Notes: generated by a model not told the origin, from the sequence alone. A stretch of 64,000 nt of DNA from Rhizobium mesosinicum (GCF_019511345.1 NZ_JAEUAK010000002.1:620001-684000); one strand, 5' to 3'; counted from the first letter of the stretch, positions 10,286-19,826 are shown. Numbers and translations: made by a program.

Positions 10286-12115
10286 TCATTTGGCCGAGGT
10301 GGACCACCAGGCATCGGGGAAGCCGAGGCTGTATGCCGGAAACTCTGCCGGACGTGTCACCGTGTTCCAATAGGCGATCGAATAGGTATCGCGGTAGAAC
10401 AGCGGAATGACATAGTGATTGGCGAGCAGCACACGGTCCATGGCCTTGATGGCAGCGACCTGCTCTTCCCGGTTGGGAGCAAAGATAATCATGCGAACGA
10501 GCGCATCGATGGCCGGATTGGCAATGCCGGCATAGTTGCGCGAGCCTTGCTGGTTGGCGGAAGCCGATCCCCAGTAGTCGGCCTGTTCGTTACCCGGATT
10601 CACGGTTTGAGCCCAGACATTCCAGATCATATCGTAATCGAAGCTGCGTGCGCGGTTGGTATATTGCGCGGCATCGACCGTGCGGACCCGCGCATCGATG
10701 CCGATCTTCTTCAGATTGGTGGCATAGGGCACCGCCCAGCGCTCGAGCAGGGGACTCGACAACAATATCTCGAAACTCATCGGCTGGCCGCTCTTGGCAT
10801 TGACCATCCGATTGCCTTTCAGCTCCCAGCCGGCTTCCTTCAGAAGAGAGATCGCCTTGCGAAGGTTGTCGCGGCTCTTCTGCGGATCCCCACCAACGGG
10901 ATTGCTGTAGGGGGTCGTGAATATCTCCGCCGGGACCTGATCCTTCAGGCCCTGAAGAATTTCCAGCTCCCTGCCCTGCGGAAGGCCAGATGAGGCAAGG
11001 TCGGTGTTCCAGAAGTAGCTGTCGATGCGCTTGTAGCTGTTGAAGGCGATCGTGCGGTTCAATTCCTCGAAATCGAAACCGTAGTTCAACGCCTCGCGCA
11101 CCCGCTCATCCCTAAAGATGTCGCGCCGCATATTCGGCACCAGCGCCTGCATGATGCCGGTGGAGCGCAGGGGATTGGTGACATCTTCTTTCTTGATGCG
11201 CCCTTCCTTCACTGCGGGGAAATTATATCCCGTTGCCCAACGCGCGGCAAAAGTCTCCTGCCAGTAATCGCTGTTGCCGGCGCGGAACGCTTCGAACTCG
11301 ACGTCCCGATCGCCATAATAGGTGTAGAGAATGTTGCGGAAATTGTTCTGACCGACGTTCACATTGAGGTCCTTGCCCCAATAGTCATCCCGCAATTCGT
11401 AGCGGATCGTCGCACCAGCCGAGAAGGCGGCAATCCTGTACGGCCCTGACCCCATGACGGGCTCAAGTGTCGTCTTCGAAATATCTCGCGGCTTGCCGTC
11501 CGGTCCCGGCGCCTCCCACCAGTGTTTCGGCACGATCACCAACTGGCCGAGAATGTTCGGCAGCTCGCGATTGTTCTTCTCGTCGAAGGTGAATGTAACG
11601 TCCCGCTCGCCCGTCTTCTCGGCCTTGACCACGTGATGGTAGTAGTTTCCGGCAAGCGGGTTCAGCTCCTTCGTCTTGTCGAAGCTGAAAACGACGTCTT
11701 CGGGCGTGACCGGCTGGCCATCTGCCCATTTGGCCTCCTTTCGAAGGCGAAAGGTCGTGCTCGATACGTCGGGCGGATAGGAAAGGCCCTCGGCAAGCAG
11801 GCCATAGGAGACGAGGAGTTCGTCATCGGCTGGCTTCAGCAGGGTGTCGTAAACGAGCGACAGACCGACCGCCGTCTGGCCTTTTGCCAGCAAAGGATTG
11901 AAAGTATCGAAAGTGCCGCTCGAAGACAGACGCAGGTCGCCGCCTTTCGGGGCATCGGGATTGACGTAGTCGAAGCGGGTAAAGCCCGGCTTGTACTTCA
12001 TTTCGCTGACGACGGAACTGCCAATCTGGAACTGCTGATCCTGAGCAAACACAGCCGCAGGTATAAGCGAAGCCAGAAATGCTACCAGAACACCGATTTT
12101 CGACCACGAAGCCAC
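10286..12115 (-). CDS. yejA: periplasmic oligopeptide-binding protein of the Yej system
   Basis: A 609-residue solute-binding protein of family 5. The signal peptide covers residues 1-24 (hydrophobic VLVAFLASLIPAAVFA, cleavage after AQ). SBP family-5 signatures follow: FDTFNPLLAKGQ, YDTLLKPADDE, FRLRKEAKWADGQPVTPEDVVFSFD and PVMGSGPYRI. It captures peptides in the periplasm for YejBEF. As first gene of the yejABEF block it is likely made in excess of the permeases. The start MASWSKIG is followed directly by the signal core. Confidence 0.93.
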   Translation of the reverse strand: MASWSKIGVLVAFLASLIPAAVFAQDQQFQIGSSVVSEMKYKPGFTRFDYVNPDAPKGGDLRLSSSGTFDTFNPLLAKGQTAVGLSLVYDTLLKPADDELLVSYGLLAEGLSYPPDVSSTTFRLRKEAKWADGQPVTPEDVVFSFDKTKELNPLAGNYYHHVVKAEKTGERDVTFTFDEKNNRELPNILGQLVIVPKHWWEAPGPDGKPRDISKTTLEPVMGSGPYRIAAFSAGATIRYELRDDYWGKDLNVNVGQNNFRNILYTYYGDRDVEFEAFRAGNSDYWQETFAARWATGYNFPAVKEGRIKKEDVTNPLRSTGIMQALVPNMRRDIFRDERVREALNYGFDFEELNRTIAFNSYKRIDSYFWNTDLASSGLPQGRELEILQGLKDQVPAEIFTTPYSNPVGGDPQKSRDNLRKAISLLKEAGWELKGNRMVNAKSGQPMSFEILLSSPLLERWAVPYATNLKKIGIDARVRTVDAAQYTNRARSFDYDMIWNVWAQTVNPGNEQADYWGSASANQQGSRNYAGIANPAIDALVRMIIFAPNREEQVAAIKAMDRVLLANHYVIPLFYRDTYSIAYWNTVTRPAEFPAYSLGFPDAWWSTSAK

Positions 12116-12223
12116 TATTCATTCTTCCCCTGTTATTAGTTTCGCCGACAATACGAGAAATGCAGGCGAAAAACAGGAAAGACTTTGTTTTTTCCCGGGC
12201 TCGCGAAATTTTGACCCGACCGC

Positions 12224-12859
12224 TCACGTGCAGGGTGTCACTTCCTCGAGCCGCTTGCGGAGCATGCGCCTGAGCTCTCCGACCAGGCGCGGATCGCCCG
12301 AGCCATCGGGGTCGTTGGCGGCCGCGACGATGATGCGCAGAAGCTCCAGGACGAGGGCGCCAAGGAGATCGACATCGCGCTCGACCGAAGGTTCCGCATT
12401 CTTCAGCAGTGCGGTAATGCCGCCGCGAAGCTCCGCGCGCGATTTCGCCTTGCGCTCCTTGGGCACGTCGCGCCTGGCGGCGAGAACCGGAAATTCGGGA
12501 TGCTCCTCGATGAAGCGGCCGAACCGCGTGAAGATGGCATCGCCGATTTCGGCAGCGCTCTTTCCCCTGGTCTTCTCCGCGAGTTCGGCGAGCCCGCCGT
12601 TCAGACGCTGCAGGCGATCGATATGCAGCGCCTCGGCAAGCAGAAGCTTGGTCGGGAAGAACTGGTAGAGCGAACCGATTGAAGAATTTGCGGCCGCGGC
12701 GATCTCCGTCATGGTTGCGGCGTCATAGCCTTTTTCGAGAAAGACCCTGGCTGCCGCTTCCAGCAGGATCGCGACGCGTTCATGGCCGCGTTGGCGTTTC
12801 GGCACACGGGTCTGCGGTTCCGGGCTTGATTTTTGTGAGGCAATCCTCGTATTTATCAT
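12224..12859 (-). CDS. TetR-family transcriptional regulator
   Basis: A protein of 211 residues if translated from ATG 12859, or 193 from GTG 12805. The N-terminal HTH is typical TetR: ILLEAAARVFLEKGYDAATMTEIAAAANSSIGSLYQFFPTK is split by the turn at AAANSS. The C-terminal ligand and dimer domain is all helical. It is divergent from the cysteine hydrolase gene. Two near-identical inverted repeats lie at 12836-12849 and 12862-12875. With the ATG start the first repeat would lie inside codons 4-8; with the GTG start at codon 19 both would be upstream, so the shorter form deserves consideration. It probably represses itself and the hydrolase. Confidence 0.85.
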   Translation of the reverse strand: MINTRIASQKSSPEPQTRVPKRQRGHERVAILLEAAARVFLEKGYDAATMTEIAAAANSSIGSLYQFFPTKLLLAEALHIDRLQRLNGGLAELAEKTRGKSAAEIGDAIFTRFGRFIEEHPEFPVLAARRDVPKERKAKSRAELRGGITALLKNAEPSVERDVDLLGALVLELLRIIVAAANDPDGSGDPRLVGELRRMLRKRLEEVTPCT

Positions 12860-12875
12860 TGTGAGGATAACCTCA
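12836..12875. promoter_or_regulatory. duplicated TetR operator
   Basis: Two copies of an inverted repeat with four-base spacer, 26 bases apart: TGAGG-CAAT-CCTCG (12836-12849) and TGAGG-ATAA-CCTCA (12862-12875, perfect). They lie between the divergent TetR and hydrolase genes, where an autoregulating TetR dimer pair would bind. The binding protein is inferred from position. Confidence 0.65.
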
Positions 12876-12899
12876 TATTTTCTTCCCCGGAGACTCCCG

Positions 12900-13472
12900 A
12901 TGTCCCTTTACGATCCGAAGACCACCGCGCTCATTTCCATCGACCTGCAAGGCTTCATCGTCAGCCGGCAACTCGCCCCTCATTCTGCCCAGCAGGTGAT
13001 CGAGAATACAGCTACCATCGCCACCAAATTGAAGTCCGAAGGCGGGATAGTGATCCTCGTCACCGTCGGATTCTCCCCGGACTATGCCGATGCTGTCAAC
13101 CAGCTGGTGGACGAGCCGGCGGTTTTCCCCGAAGGCGGTCTTCCGGCGACAGCACTTGCGGCTCCGACGGAAATTGCAGCGCTCGCGGCCGACGTCCATA
13201 TCATCAAGCATCAGTGGAGCGCCTTCTACGGCACGGAACTGGACCTCCAGCTTCGCCGCCGCGGCATCAGGACCGTGATCCTGACGGGTATCGCCACGAA
13301 TTTCGGCGTCGAGGCGACGATCCGCGATGCGTTTGCGCATAATTACGCTGTGATCGCCGTCGAGGACGCGATGAGCACCTTCACCGCCGAAATGCATTCG
13401 CTTTCCTGCGAGCGCATCCTGCCGCGCCTTTCGCGCGTGCGCAAAACCGCAGAGGTTCTGGCCAACGCGTGA
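12900..13472 (+). CDS. isochorismatase-like cysteine hydrolase
   Basis: A 190-residue cytosolic hydrolase of the isochorismatase/nicotinamidase fold. The catalytic Asp lies in LISIDLQGF (near residue 13) and Lys in HIIKHQWSAF (near 104). The cis-peptide motif before the nucleophile position reads LTGIATNFGVEAT (near 141), so the usual catalytic Cys is replaced by an Asn-containing NFGV motif, as in several isochorismatases. This favours an isochorismatase or related hydrolase over an amidase. The start at 12900 follows CCGGAGA. It is divergent from and probably controlled by the TetR gene; the inducer and substrate are unknown. Confidence 0.8.
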   Translation: MSLYDPKTTALISIDLQGFIVSRQLAPHSAQQVIENTATIATKLKSEGGIVILVTVGFSPDYADAVNQLVDEPAVFPEGGLPATALAAPTEIAALAADVHIIKHQWSAFYGTELDLQLRRRGIRTVILTGIATNFGVEATIRDAFAHNYAVIAVEDAMSTFTAEMHSLSCERILPRLSRVRKTAEVLANA

Positions 13473-13583
13473 CGCTGCGGCGATCCGTCCGCGCCCCGCC
13501 TGGCAAAACATCGATTCACCAAAATTGCTTTTCACGGTAGATTCGATTGCAAATCACTTTGGTAAATGCGGCAAGGGAACGGC

Positions 13584-14708
13584 ATGGCTTTCAGGGCTCA
13601 GGCTTTCAGGACTTTCGGCAAACTGACATTCGGTTTCAGGACGTTTGGCAAGCCGACGCTTGATGTCAGGACGTTTGGCAAGCTGACGCTTGCGGGCGCA
13701 ATGGGCGCAAGCCTTGTCGCCGGCGATGTCAACGCCGAGCAGAAGGCGCCGAGCCCCGGCAGCGCCAAGGCGATTTTCGGCGCGGAGAAATTGCCGACGC
13801 AGGGGCCGGCGCAGCCGATCGGTTTCTACGCCAAGGGCTGCATGACAGGGGCCCAAGCACTGCCGGCAGACGGGCCGACCTGGCAGGCGATGCGTCTGTC
13901 GCGCAACCGGCGCTGGGGCAATCCGGCGATGATTTCGCTTCTGGAAAAATTCTCCCAGGATGCGCGCACCAGGATCGGCTGGCCCGGTATCCTCGTCGGC
14001 GATATCGCCCAGCCGCGCGGCGGGCCGATGCCGAACGGCCATGCCTCACACCAGATCGGCCTCGATGCCGATGTCTGGCTGACGCCGATGCCCTCGCATC
14101 GCATGAGCTATGAAGAGCGGGAAGACCTGCCCTTCATCTCGATGCTGCAGAAGGACAAGTTCCTGACCCTCGACCCGAAAGTGTGGAGCGAGCAGCGGGC
14201 GGAACTTTTGATGCTGGCGGCAAGCTATCCGCAGGTCCAGCGCATCTTCGTCAACCCGGCGATCAAGAAGAAATTGTGCGACACCTGGACGGGCGACCGC
14301 ACCAATCTCGGCAAGCTCAGGCCCGAATACGGGCACGATTCGCATTTCCATATCCGCATCAAATGCCCGCCGGGCGCTAACGGCTGTACGCCACAGCCAC
14401 CAGTGGCTGCCGGCGACGGCTGCGACAAGTCGCTTGCCTGGTGGTTCACCAAGGAGCCCTGGGCGGCGCCGAAGCCCAGCACAAAGCCGCCGAAGCCGCC
14501 GCGCGAGGTCATGGTCTCCGACCTTCCGAAGGCCTGCTCCGCCGTCGTCGATGCCCCGTCCATCGCCTCTACCGAAGCTGGCACCTATGGCGGCCCTTCT
14601 GCGGCGAGTGCCCTGACGGCAGCCCCGGCGGCCGCACCACCTGTCGATACCGGCAGCGCGCTTCCTTCGCTCGGCCCGGTTCCGAACGACAAGCCGGTCG
14701 TGCAATAG
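13584..14708 (+). CDS. mepA: penicillin-insensitive murein endopeptidase
   Basis: A 374-residue periplasmic enzyme that cuts D-alanyl-meso-diaminopimelate cross-links in peptidoglycan. The LAS metallopeptidase zinc motifs are present: HASHQIGLDADVWL near residue 153 and HDSHFHIRIKCP near 253. The C-terminus from about residue 295 is a Pro/Ala-rich linker (KPSTKPPKPP) and a low-complexity tail. The ATG at 13584 follows AAGGGAA and is preferred to 13566. Residues 8-37 consist of three copies of a 10-residue repeat (FRTFGKLTLx type) before the hydrophobic signal core GAMGASLVAGDVNA. This makes the signal peptide N-region unusually long and basic. Confidence 0.92.
   Translation: MAFRAQAFRTFGKLTFGFRTFGKPTLDVRTFGKLTLAGAMGASLVAGDVNAEQKAPSPGSAKAIFGAEKLPTQGPAQPIGFYAKGCMTGAQALPADGPTWQAMRLSRNRRWGNPAMISLLEKFSQDARTRIGWPGILVGDIAQPRGGPMPNGHASHQIGLDADVWLTPMPSHRMSYEEREDLPFISMLQKDKFLTLDPKVWSEQRAELLMLAASYPQVQRIFVNPAIKKKLCDTWTGDRTNLGKLRPEYGHDSHFHIRIKCPPGANGCTPQPPVAAGDGCDKSLAWWFTKEPWAAPKPSTKPPKPPREVMVSDLPKACSAVVDAPSIASTEAGTYGGPSAASALTAAPAAAPPVDTGSALPSLGPVPNDKPVVQ
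13604..13693 (+). repeat. three tandem 30-base repeats in mepA signal region
   Basis: Three contiguous 30-base units (13604-13633, 13634-13663, 13664-13693) share the core TCAGGACGTTTGGCAAGC followed by TGAC or CGAC. The first unit is the most diverged. The period is a multiple of three, so units can be gained or lost without changing the mepA frame. Confidence 0.85.
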
Positions 14709-14812
14709 GCTCGATCGGCTAAACAGGCGGGCGGGCGACTGTCTTTCAAATCGCAAACGGCTGGTGTAGAAGCGGCCAAATCGATTGAATTACTCGCGCG
14801 GAGGGTCCGTCC

Positions 14813-15193
14813 ATGGCCGGCGACAAATGCCTCGCATTGATTGCGCATGACCAGAAGAAGGACGAAATGGCGGAGTTTGCCCGCCGCAACAGAGACCTCC
14901 TCGCCCGCTGGAAAATCGTCGCCACCGGCACGACCGGCGGGCGTGTCCTCGATGCCGCTCCCGATCTTGATGTGACGCGGCTGAAAAGCGGGCCGCTCGG
15001 CGGCGACCAGCAGATCGGCGCGCTGATCTCCACCGGCGAGGTCTCGGCTCTGATCTTCTTCGTGGACCCGCTGACGCCGATGCCGCATGATGTCGATGTG
15101 AAGGCGCTGATGCGGCTTGCAATCGTCTACGACATTCCGATGGCGCTGAACGAGTCGACAGCCGAAAAGCTTCTCCCTACCCTCAACGCCTGA
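14813..15193 (+). CDS. mgsA: methylglyoxal synthase
   Basis: A 126-residue cytosolic enzyme that converts dihydroxyacetone phosphate to methylglyoxal and phosphate. Family motifs are present: [13 protein letters not shown] at residues 8-20, the phosphate-binding ATGTTGGRV, and [12 protein letters not shown] followed by [14 protein letters not shown] containing the catalytic Asp region. Length is slightly below the usual 130-150. It precedes glk by 28 bases on the same strand. The pairing with glucokinase and downstream gpmA suggests a carbon overflow and glycolysis neighbourhood. Confidence 0.93.
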   Translation: MAGDKCLALIAHDQKKDEMAEFARRNRDLLARWKIVATGTTGGRVLDAAPDLDVTRLKSGPLGGDQQIGALISTGEVSALIFFVDPLTPMPHDVDVKALMRLAIVYDIPMALNESTAEKLLPTLNA

Positions 15194-15221
15194 TCCTTCA
15201 GGCACCAGCACGGAACCGGCC

Positions 15222-16238
15222 ATGACTGCATCCTCTACTCCCTTGCCTTTTCCGATCCTGATCGGCGACATCGGCGGCACGAATGCCCGGTTCTCCATCC
15301 TGACGGATGCCTATGCGGAGCCGAAGCAGTTTCCCAATGTGCGCACGGCCGATTACGAGACGATCGACGAGGCGATCCAGAAGGGCGTGCTCGACAAGAC
15401 GTCCGTGCAGCCGCGCGCCGCAATCCTTGCCGTCGCCGGCCCGATCAAGGCCGATGAAATCCCGCTGACCAACTGCCCCTGGGTGGTACGGCCGAAGCGA
15501 ATGATCGAGGGCCTCGGCCTGGTCGATGTGCTCATCGTCAACGACTTTGAAGCTCAGGCGCTGGCGATTGCAGCGCTTTCCGACGAGAACCGCGAGCGCA
15601 TCGGCAGTGCTGCAGGCGACATGGTGGCGTCCCGGCTCGTTCTCGGGCCCGGCACCGGCCTCGGCGTCGGTGGTCTCGTCCATACCCAGTCGACGTGGAT
15701 TCCGGTTCCTGGCGAAGGCGGGCATGTCGATCTCGGGCCGCGCAGCAAACGCGACTATGAGATCTTTCCGCATATCGAGACCATCGAGGGCCGCATTTCG
15801 GCCGAGCAGATCCTCTGCGGCCGCGGCATCGTCAATCTTTACCGCGCCATCTGCGCGGCCGACGGTGCCACGCCGACCATGAGCGACCCGGCGGACATCA
15901 CATCGCATGCGCTCGTCGGCAGCGACAAGGCCGCAGTCGAAACCGTCTCGCTGTTTGCCACCTATCTCGGCCGCGTGGCGGGCGACATGGCGCTGGTGTT
16001 CATGGCCCGCGGCGGCGTCTATCTCTCGGGCGGCATCTCTCAGAAGATCCTGCCGGCCCTGAGAAAGCCGGAATTCCGGGCCGCCTTCGAAGACAAGGCG
16101 CCGCATTCGGCCCTGCTGCGCACGATCCCGACCTATGTCGTGACGCATCCGCTGGCTGCTCTTGCCGGGCTTTCTTCCTATGCGCGGATGCCCGCAAACT
16201 TCGGCGTTTCGACGGATGGACGGCGCTGGCGGGCCTGA
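15222..16238 (+). CDS. glk: glucokinase
   Basis: A 338-residue cytosolic kinase that phosphorylates glucose at C6 with ATP, feeding the Entner-Doudoroff pathway in rhizobia. It has the ATP-binding [14 protein letters not shown] at residues 10-23, the substrate motif [22 protein letters not shown] near 144 and the glucose-binding EGGHVDLGP near 166. The product matches the bacterial glucokinase (not ROK) family over its full length. It is transcribed with mgsA upstream; the ABC exporter begins 46 bases downstream. Confidence 0.95.
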   Translation: MTASSTPLPFPILIGDIGGTNARFSILTDAYAEPKQFPNVRTADYETIDEAIQKGVLDKTSVQPRAAILAVAGPIKADEIPLTNCPWVVRPKRMIEGLGLVDVLIVNDFEAQALAIAALSDENRERIGSAAGDMVASRLVLGPGTGLGVGGLVHTQSTWIPVPGEGGHVDLGPRSKRDYEIFPHIETIEGRISAEQILCGRGIVNLYRAICAADGATPTMSDPADITSHALVGSDKAAVETVSLFATYLGRVAGDMALVFMARGGVYLSGGISQKILPALRKPEFRAAFEDKAPHSALLRTIPTYVVTHPLAALAGLSSYARMPANFGVSTDGRRWRA

Positions 16239-16284
16239 GCCCGTCTAGCCAAAGCCACTCCAACTCTTTATAGAGCCCGCGCAT

Positions 16285-18120
16285 ATGCGTGCCGCGCCTG
16301 CGGCACGCAGCCCCGAGACAGGAAGCCTATTTTTGGAAGCCGCCGACAGCAGAAAGCCACACGCCAACAGCGATACCGTGACGGGGATCCTGAAACGCAT
16401 CATCGCGGAAAACGGCCGGGACCATTTCTGGGGCTATGTCTTCGCAATCGCCTGCCTCATCGTCGTGGCGCTTTCGACAGCCTTTACCGCCTGGATCATG
16501 CGGGCGATCATCGACGAGGCGTTCGCCAATCGGCGTGCCGACGTGGTGTGGATCATCTGTCTGTCGATCTTCATCGCTTTCATGCTGCGCGGTTTTGCGA
16601 GCTACGGGCAGGGCGTCGCCCTTTCAAGGATCGGCAACGATATCGTCGCGCGCTATCAGCGGCGGATCTATTCGCACCTGATGACGCTTTCCGTCGGCTA
16701 TTATAACGAGGCGCGCTCGGCCCATATCGCCGCTCAGGTCAGCCAGAACGTCACCGGCATCCGCGACGTTTTGAACCTCACCATCACCTCGACGGTGCGC
16801 GACTTCCTGACCTTCGTCTCGCTGATCGGCGTCATGGTCGTTCAGGATCCGCTGCTCAGCCTTGCCGTTTTCATTCTGGCGCCGCCGCTGCTTTATGCGC
16901 TGCGCTACGTTTCCAAACGTCTGCGCTCGGCCACCCGCGAGGCGGTCAACCTCAACAGCCACGTTCTCGGCGCCATGCAGGAAACGATCCAGGGCATTTC
17001 CATCGTCAAAGCCTTCACGATGGAGGAGGCGCTGGAGAACAAGGTCAACAAGCTGATCGGCGCTGCCGAAGGCCGGGCAAACCGCATCGCGCGGCTTTCC
17101 GAGCGTACATCGCCGCTGACGGAGAGCTTTGCCGGCTTTGCCGTTGCAAGCGTGCTGGCCTATGCCGCCTACCGCTCGATCTATCAGGGCGTGCCGCCGG
17201 GCGCCTTCTTCTCCTTCGTCACCGCGCTGCTGCTCGCCTATGATCCGGCCCGTCGCCTTGCCCGCCTGCAGGTTCAGATGGAGCGCGCCGTCGTCAATGC
17301 CCGGATGATCTATGAGCTGCTCGACATGGAGCCGCGCCAGCGCGAATTGCCGGATGCAAAGCCGCTTGTCGTGACCGAGGCAAAGATCGAGCTGCGCAAT
17401 GTCTCCTTCGCCTATGGCAACGAGAGCGTGCTCGATCACGTGACGCTGACGGCTGAAGGCGGCAAGACCACCGCGCTCGTCGGGCCCTCGGGTGCGGGCA
17501 AATCCACCGTCATCAACCTCATTCCGCGCTTCTACGATCCGCGGGAGGGCCAGATCCTGATCGACGGTCAGGATATTGCGCATGTGACCAAGCAGTCGCT
17601 GCGCCGGCAGCTCGCCTATGTTTCGCAGCAGCCCTATCTCTTCGAAGGCACGATCCGCGATAATATCCGTTACGGCCGTCCGGACGCGACGGATGAAGAG
17701 ATCGAAAAGGCGGCGCGGCTTGCCTATGCGCACGATTTCATCGTTTCCCAGCCCCAGGGCTATGACACGCCCGTCGGCGAAAACGGCGTGACGCTGTCCG
17801 GCGGCCAGCGTCAGCGGCTGTCGATCGCCCGCGCGCTGGTGCGCAACGCACCGATCCTGCTTCTCGACGAGGCGACCTCGGCGCTCGATACCGAATCGGA
17901 AGCGGCCGTGCAGAAGGCGCTCGACGAAGCCATGACCGGCCGCACTGTCGTCGTCATCGCCCACCGGCTTTCGACGGTGGTGCGCGCCGACAAGATCATC
18001 GTCATGCAGCAGGGCCGCGTCGTCGAAGAGGGCAATCACGAGACGCTTGCGAAGGTCAGCGACGGACTTTACGCTCGCCTCAACAATCTGCAGAGGCCTT
18101 CGGCTTCTGATTCACACTGA
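16285..18120 (+). CDS. ABC exporter, fused membrane and ATPase domains
   Basis: A 611-residue half-transporter that should act as a homodimer in the inner membrane. Residues about 45-330 form the six-helix type 1 exporter domain (first helix WGYVFAIACLIVVALSTAF). Residues 365-605 are the ATPase: Walker A GPSGAGKST, signature LSGGQRQRL, Walker B ILLLDEATSALD, switch His in VVIAHRLSTV. The layout is MsbA-like, and lipid or polysaccharide export is plausible, but the substrate cannot be read from sequence. The N-terminal 35 residues before the first helix are polar; a later start is possible but none is better supported. Confidence 0.88.
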   Translation: MRAAPAARSPETGSLFLEAADSRKPHANSDTVTGILKRIIAENGRDHFWGYVFAIACLIVVALSTAFTAWIMRAIIDEAFANRRADVVWIICLSIFIAFMLRGFASYGQGVALSRIGNDIVARYQRRIYSHLMTLSVGYYNEARSAHIAAQVSQNVTGIRDVLNLTITSTVRDFLTFVSLIGVMVVQDPLLSLAVFILAPPLLYALRYVSKRLRSATREAVNLNSHVLGAMQETIQGISIVKAFTMEEALENKVNKLIGAAEGRANRIARLSERTSPLTESFAGFAVASVLAYAAYRSIYQGVPPGAFFSFVTALLLAYDPARRLARLQVQMERAVVNARMIYELLDMEPRQRELPDAKPLVVTEAKIELRNVSFAYGNESVLDHVTLTAEGGKTTALVGPSGAGKSTVINLIPRFYDPREGQILIDGQDIAHVTKQSLRRQLAYVSQQPYLFEGTIRDNIRYGRPDATDEEIEKAARLAYAHDFIVSQPQGYDTPVGENGVTLSGGQRQRLSIARALVRNAPILLLDEATSALDTESEAAVQKALDEAMTGRTVVVIAHRLSTVVRADKIIVMQQGRVVEEGNHETLAKVSDGLYARLNNLQRPSASDSH

Positions 18121-18138
18121 TCGGGATGACGGACTGAC

Positions 18139-18963
18139 ATGAGCGACGCTGCGATGAAACTGGTTGTGGTCGGAGCGGCGGGGCGCATGGGGCAGACGCT
18201 CATCCGTCTGATCCATTCCATCGAGGGCGTGACACTGCATGCGGCGATCGAGCGGCCGGGTTCGCCTTTCATCGGCAAGGATGCCGGCGAAATCTCTGGG
18301 CTCGGTGCCAACGGCATCATCATCGGCGACGATCCGCTGGCCGCCTTCCTGCATGCCGAGGGCGTGCTTGACTTTACCTCGCCCGCCGGCTCCATCGAAT
18401 TCGCCGGCCTTGCGGCACAGGCTCGCATCGTCCATGTGGTCGGCACGACCGGCTGCTCGCAGGAGGACGATACAAAGATTGCGGCGGCCGCGCGCCATGC
18501 CCGCATTGTCAAATCCGGCAATATGAGCCTCGGTGTCAATTTGCTCAGCGTTCTCGTGCAGCAGGCAGCCCAGGCGCTCGATGCCGCCGACTGGGATATC
18601 GAAATTCTCGAAATGCATCACAAGCGCAAGGTCGATGCGCCCTCGGGCACGGCATTGCTGCTTGGTGACGCCGCCGCAAAGGGCCGCAATATCGATCTCG
18701 CCGCGAAATCCGTGCGCGTGCGTGATGGCCACACCGGCGCGCGGGAGGCCGGAACGATCGGCTTTGCGACGCTGCGCGGCGGCTCCGTCATCGGCGAGCA
18801 TTCCGTGCTCTTTGCCGGCGAAGGCGAGACCGTCACGCTTTCGCACAGCGCAACCGACCGTTCGATCTTTGCACGCGGCGCCATCAAGGCAGCCCTTTGG
18901 GCGCGCGACAAGAAGCCGGGGCTCTATTCCATGCTCGACGTTCTCGGGCTTTCTTCCCATTGA
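18139..18963 (+). CDS. dapB: 4-hydroxy-tetrahydrodipicolinate reductase
   Basis: A 274-residue cytosolic enzyme of lysine and diaminopimelate synthesis. It reduces 4-hydroxy-tetrahydrodipicolinate with NAD(P)H. The nucleotide-binding motif [14 protein letters not shown] is at residues 9-22. [11 protein letters not shown] is present, and the catalytic and substrate segment [19 protein letters not shown] lies near residue 158. It begins 19 bases after the exporter and is followed 22 bases later by gpmA, so the three genes are probably co-transcribed. Confidence 0.96.
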   Translation: MSDAAMKLVVVGAAGRMGQTLIRLIHSIEGVTLHAAIERPGSPFIGKDAGEISGLGANGIIIGDDPLAAFLHAEGVLDFTSPAGSIEFAGLAAQARIVHVVGTTGCSQEDDTKIAAAARHARIVKSGNMSLGVNLLSVLVQQAAQALDAADWDIEILEMHHKRKVDAPSGTALLLGDAAAKGRNIDLAAKSVRVRDGHTGAREAGTIGFATLRGGSVIGEHSVLFAGEGETVTLSHSATDRSIFARGAIKAALWARDKKPGLYSMLDVLGLSSH

Positions 18964-18985
18964 CCATTTCTCGGAGGCATTTTTC

Positions 18986-19621
18986 ATGAGCGGTACCCTC
19001 GTCCTCGTTCGCCACGGCCAGAGCGACTGGAATCTCAAGAATCTCTTCACCGGCTGGAAAGACCCCGATCTGACCGAGCTCGGCATCCAGGAAGCCAAAG
19101 CCGGCGGCCAGGCGCTCGCCGATTACGGCATCAAGTTCGATATCGCCTTCACCTCCGCGCTGGTGCGCGCGCAGCACACGCTGAAGCTCGTCCTCGACAA
19201 GGTCGGCCAGCCAGATCTCGAGACGATCCGCGACCAGGCGCTGAACGAGCGCGACTATGGCGATCTCTCCGGCCTCAACAAGGACGATGCCCGGGCCAAG
19301 TGGGGCGAAGAGCAGGTGCATATCTGGCGCCGCTCCTACGACGTTCCGCCTCCGGGCGGCGAGAGCCTGCGCGACACCGGCGCCCGGGTCTGGCCATACT
19401 ACCTCACCGAAATCCTTCCGCGCGTGCTGCGCGGCGAAAAGGTGCTGGTTGCCGCGCACGGCAATTCGCTGCGTTCGCTCGTCATGGTTCTCGACCGCCT
19501 CACCCGCGAGCAGGTTCTGTCGCTCAATCTCGCGACCGGCGTGCCCATGGTCTACAAGCTGAAGGCCGATTCGACCGTCGCTTCCAAGGAAGTGCTCGGC
19601 GACATGTCCGGCGCGCACTGA
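18986..19621 (+). CDS. gpmA: 2,3-bisphosphoglycerate-dependent phosphoglycerate mutase
   Basis: A 211-residue glycolytic enzyme that interconverts 3- and 2-phosphoglycerate. The phosphohistidine motif [10 protein letters not shown] is at residues 6-15, the acid-base ERDYGDLSG near 88 and the second His in [11 protein letters not shown] near 155. At 211 residues it is shorter than the E. coli enzyme (250) because it lacks the C-terminal extension; this is normal for rhizobia. The ribosome binding site GGAGG lies about ten bases before the ATG. Confidence 0.95.
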   Translation: MSGTLVLVRHGQSDWNLKNLFTGWKDPDLTELGIQEAKAGGQALADYGIKFDIAFTSALVRAQHTLKLVLDKVGQPDLETIRDQALNERDYGDLSGLNKDDARAKWGEEQVHIWRRSYDVPPPGGESLRDTGARVWPYYLTEILPRVLRGEKVLVAAHGNSLRSLVMVLDRLTREQVLSLNLATGVPMVYKLKADSTVASKEVLGDMSGAH

Positions 19622-19673
19622 CTGCGATCAGGCATCGATAAGGTTCAAGGCCGGACACACGTCCGACCTCAAT

Positions 19674-19808
19674 TTGTTGACAAGCTCGCTCTTTACTCGG
19701 CGTCATCCTCGGCCTTGTGCCGAGGATCTGCTGCCCATCAACCGGTTGCAGATGCTCGCCACAAGGCCGAGCATGACCGGAGGAGGAGTTCGCCGACTTT
19801 GTCAGCAA
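19674..19808. repeat. large imperfect palindromic intergenic element
   Basis: The element is about 135 bases long. The left half (ttgttgacaag... CATCCTCGGCCTTGTGCCGAGGAT) is an imperfect reverse complement of the right half (GATGCTCGCCACAAGGCCGAGCATG... ctttgtcagcaa). The inner hairpin CCTCGGC-CTTGT-GCCGAGG is nearly perfect. This matches the type of mobile-like palindromic repeats scattered between genes in Rhizobiales. It lies between gpmA and phnF, which converge, so it may also act as a transcription stop. Confidence 0.75.
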
Positions 19809-19826
19809 TCTCAGCCTTTTCCGTTT

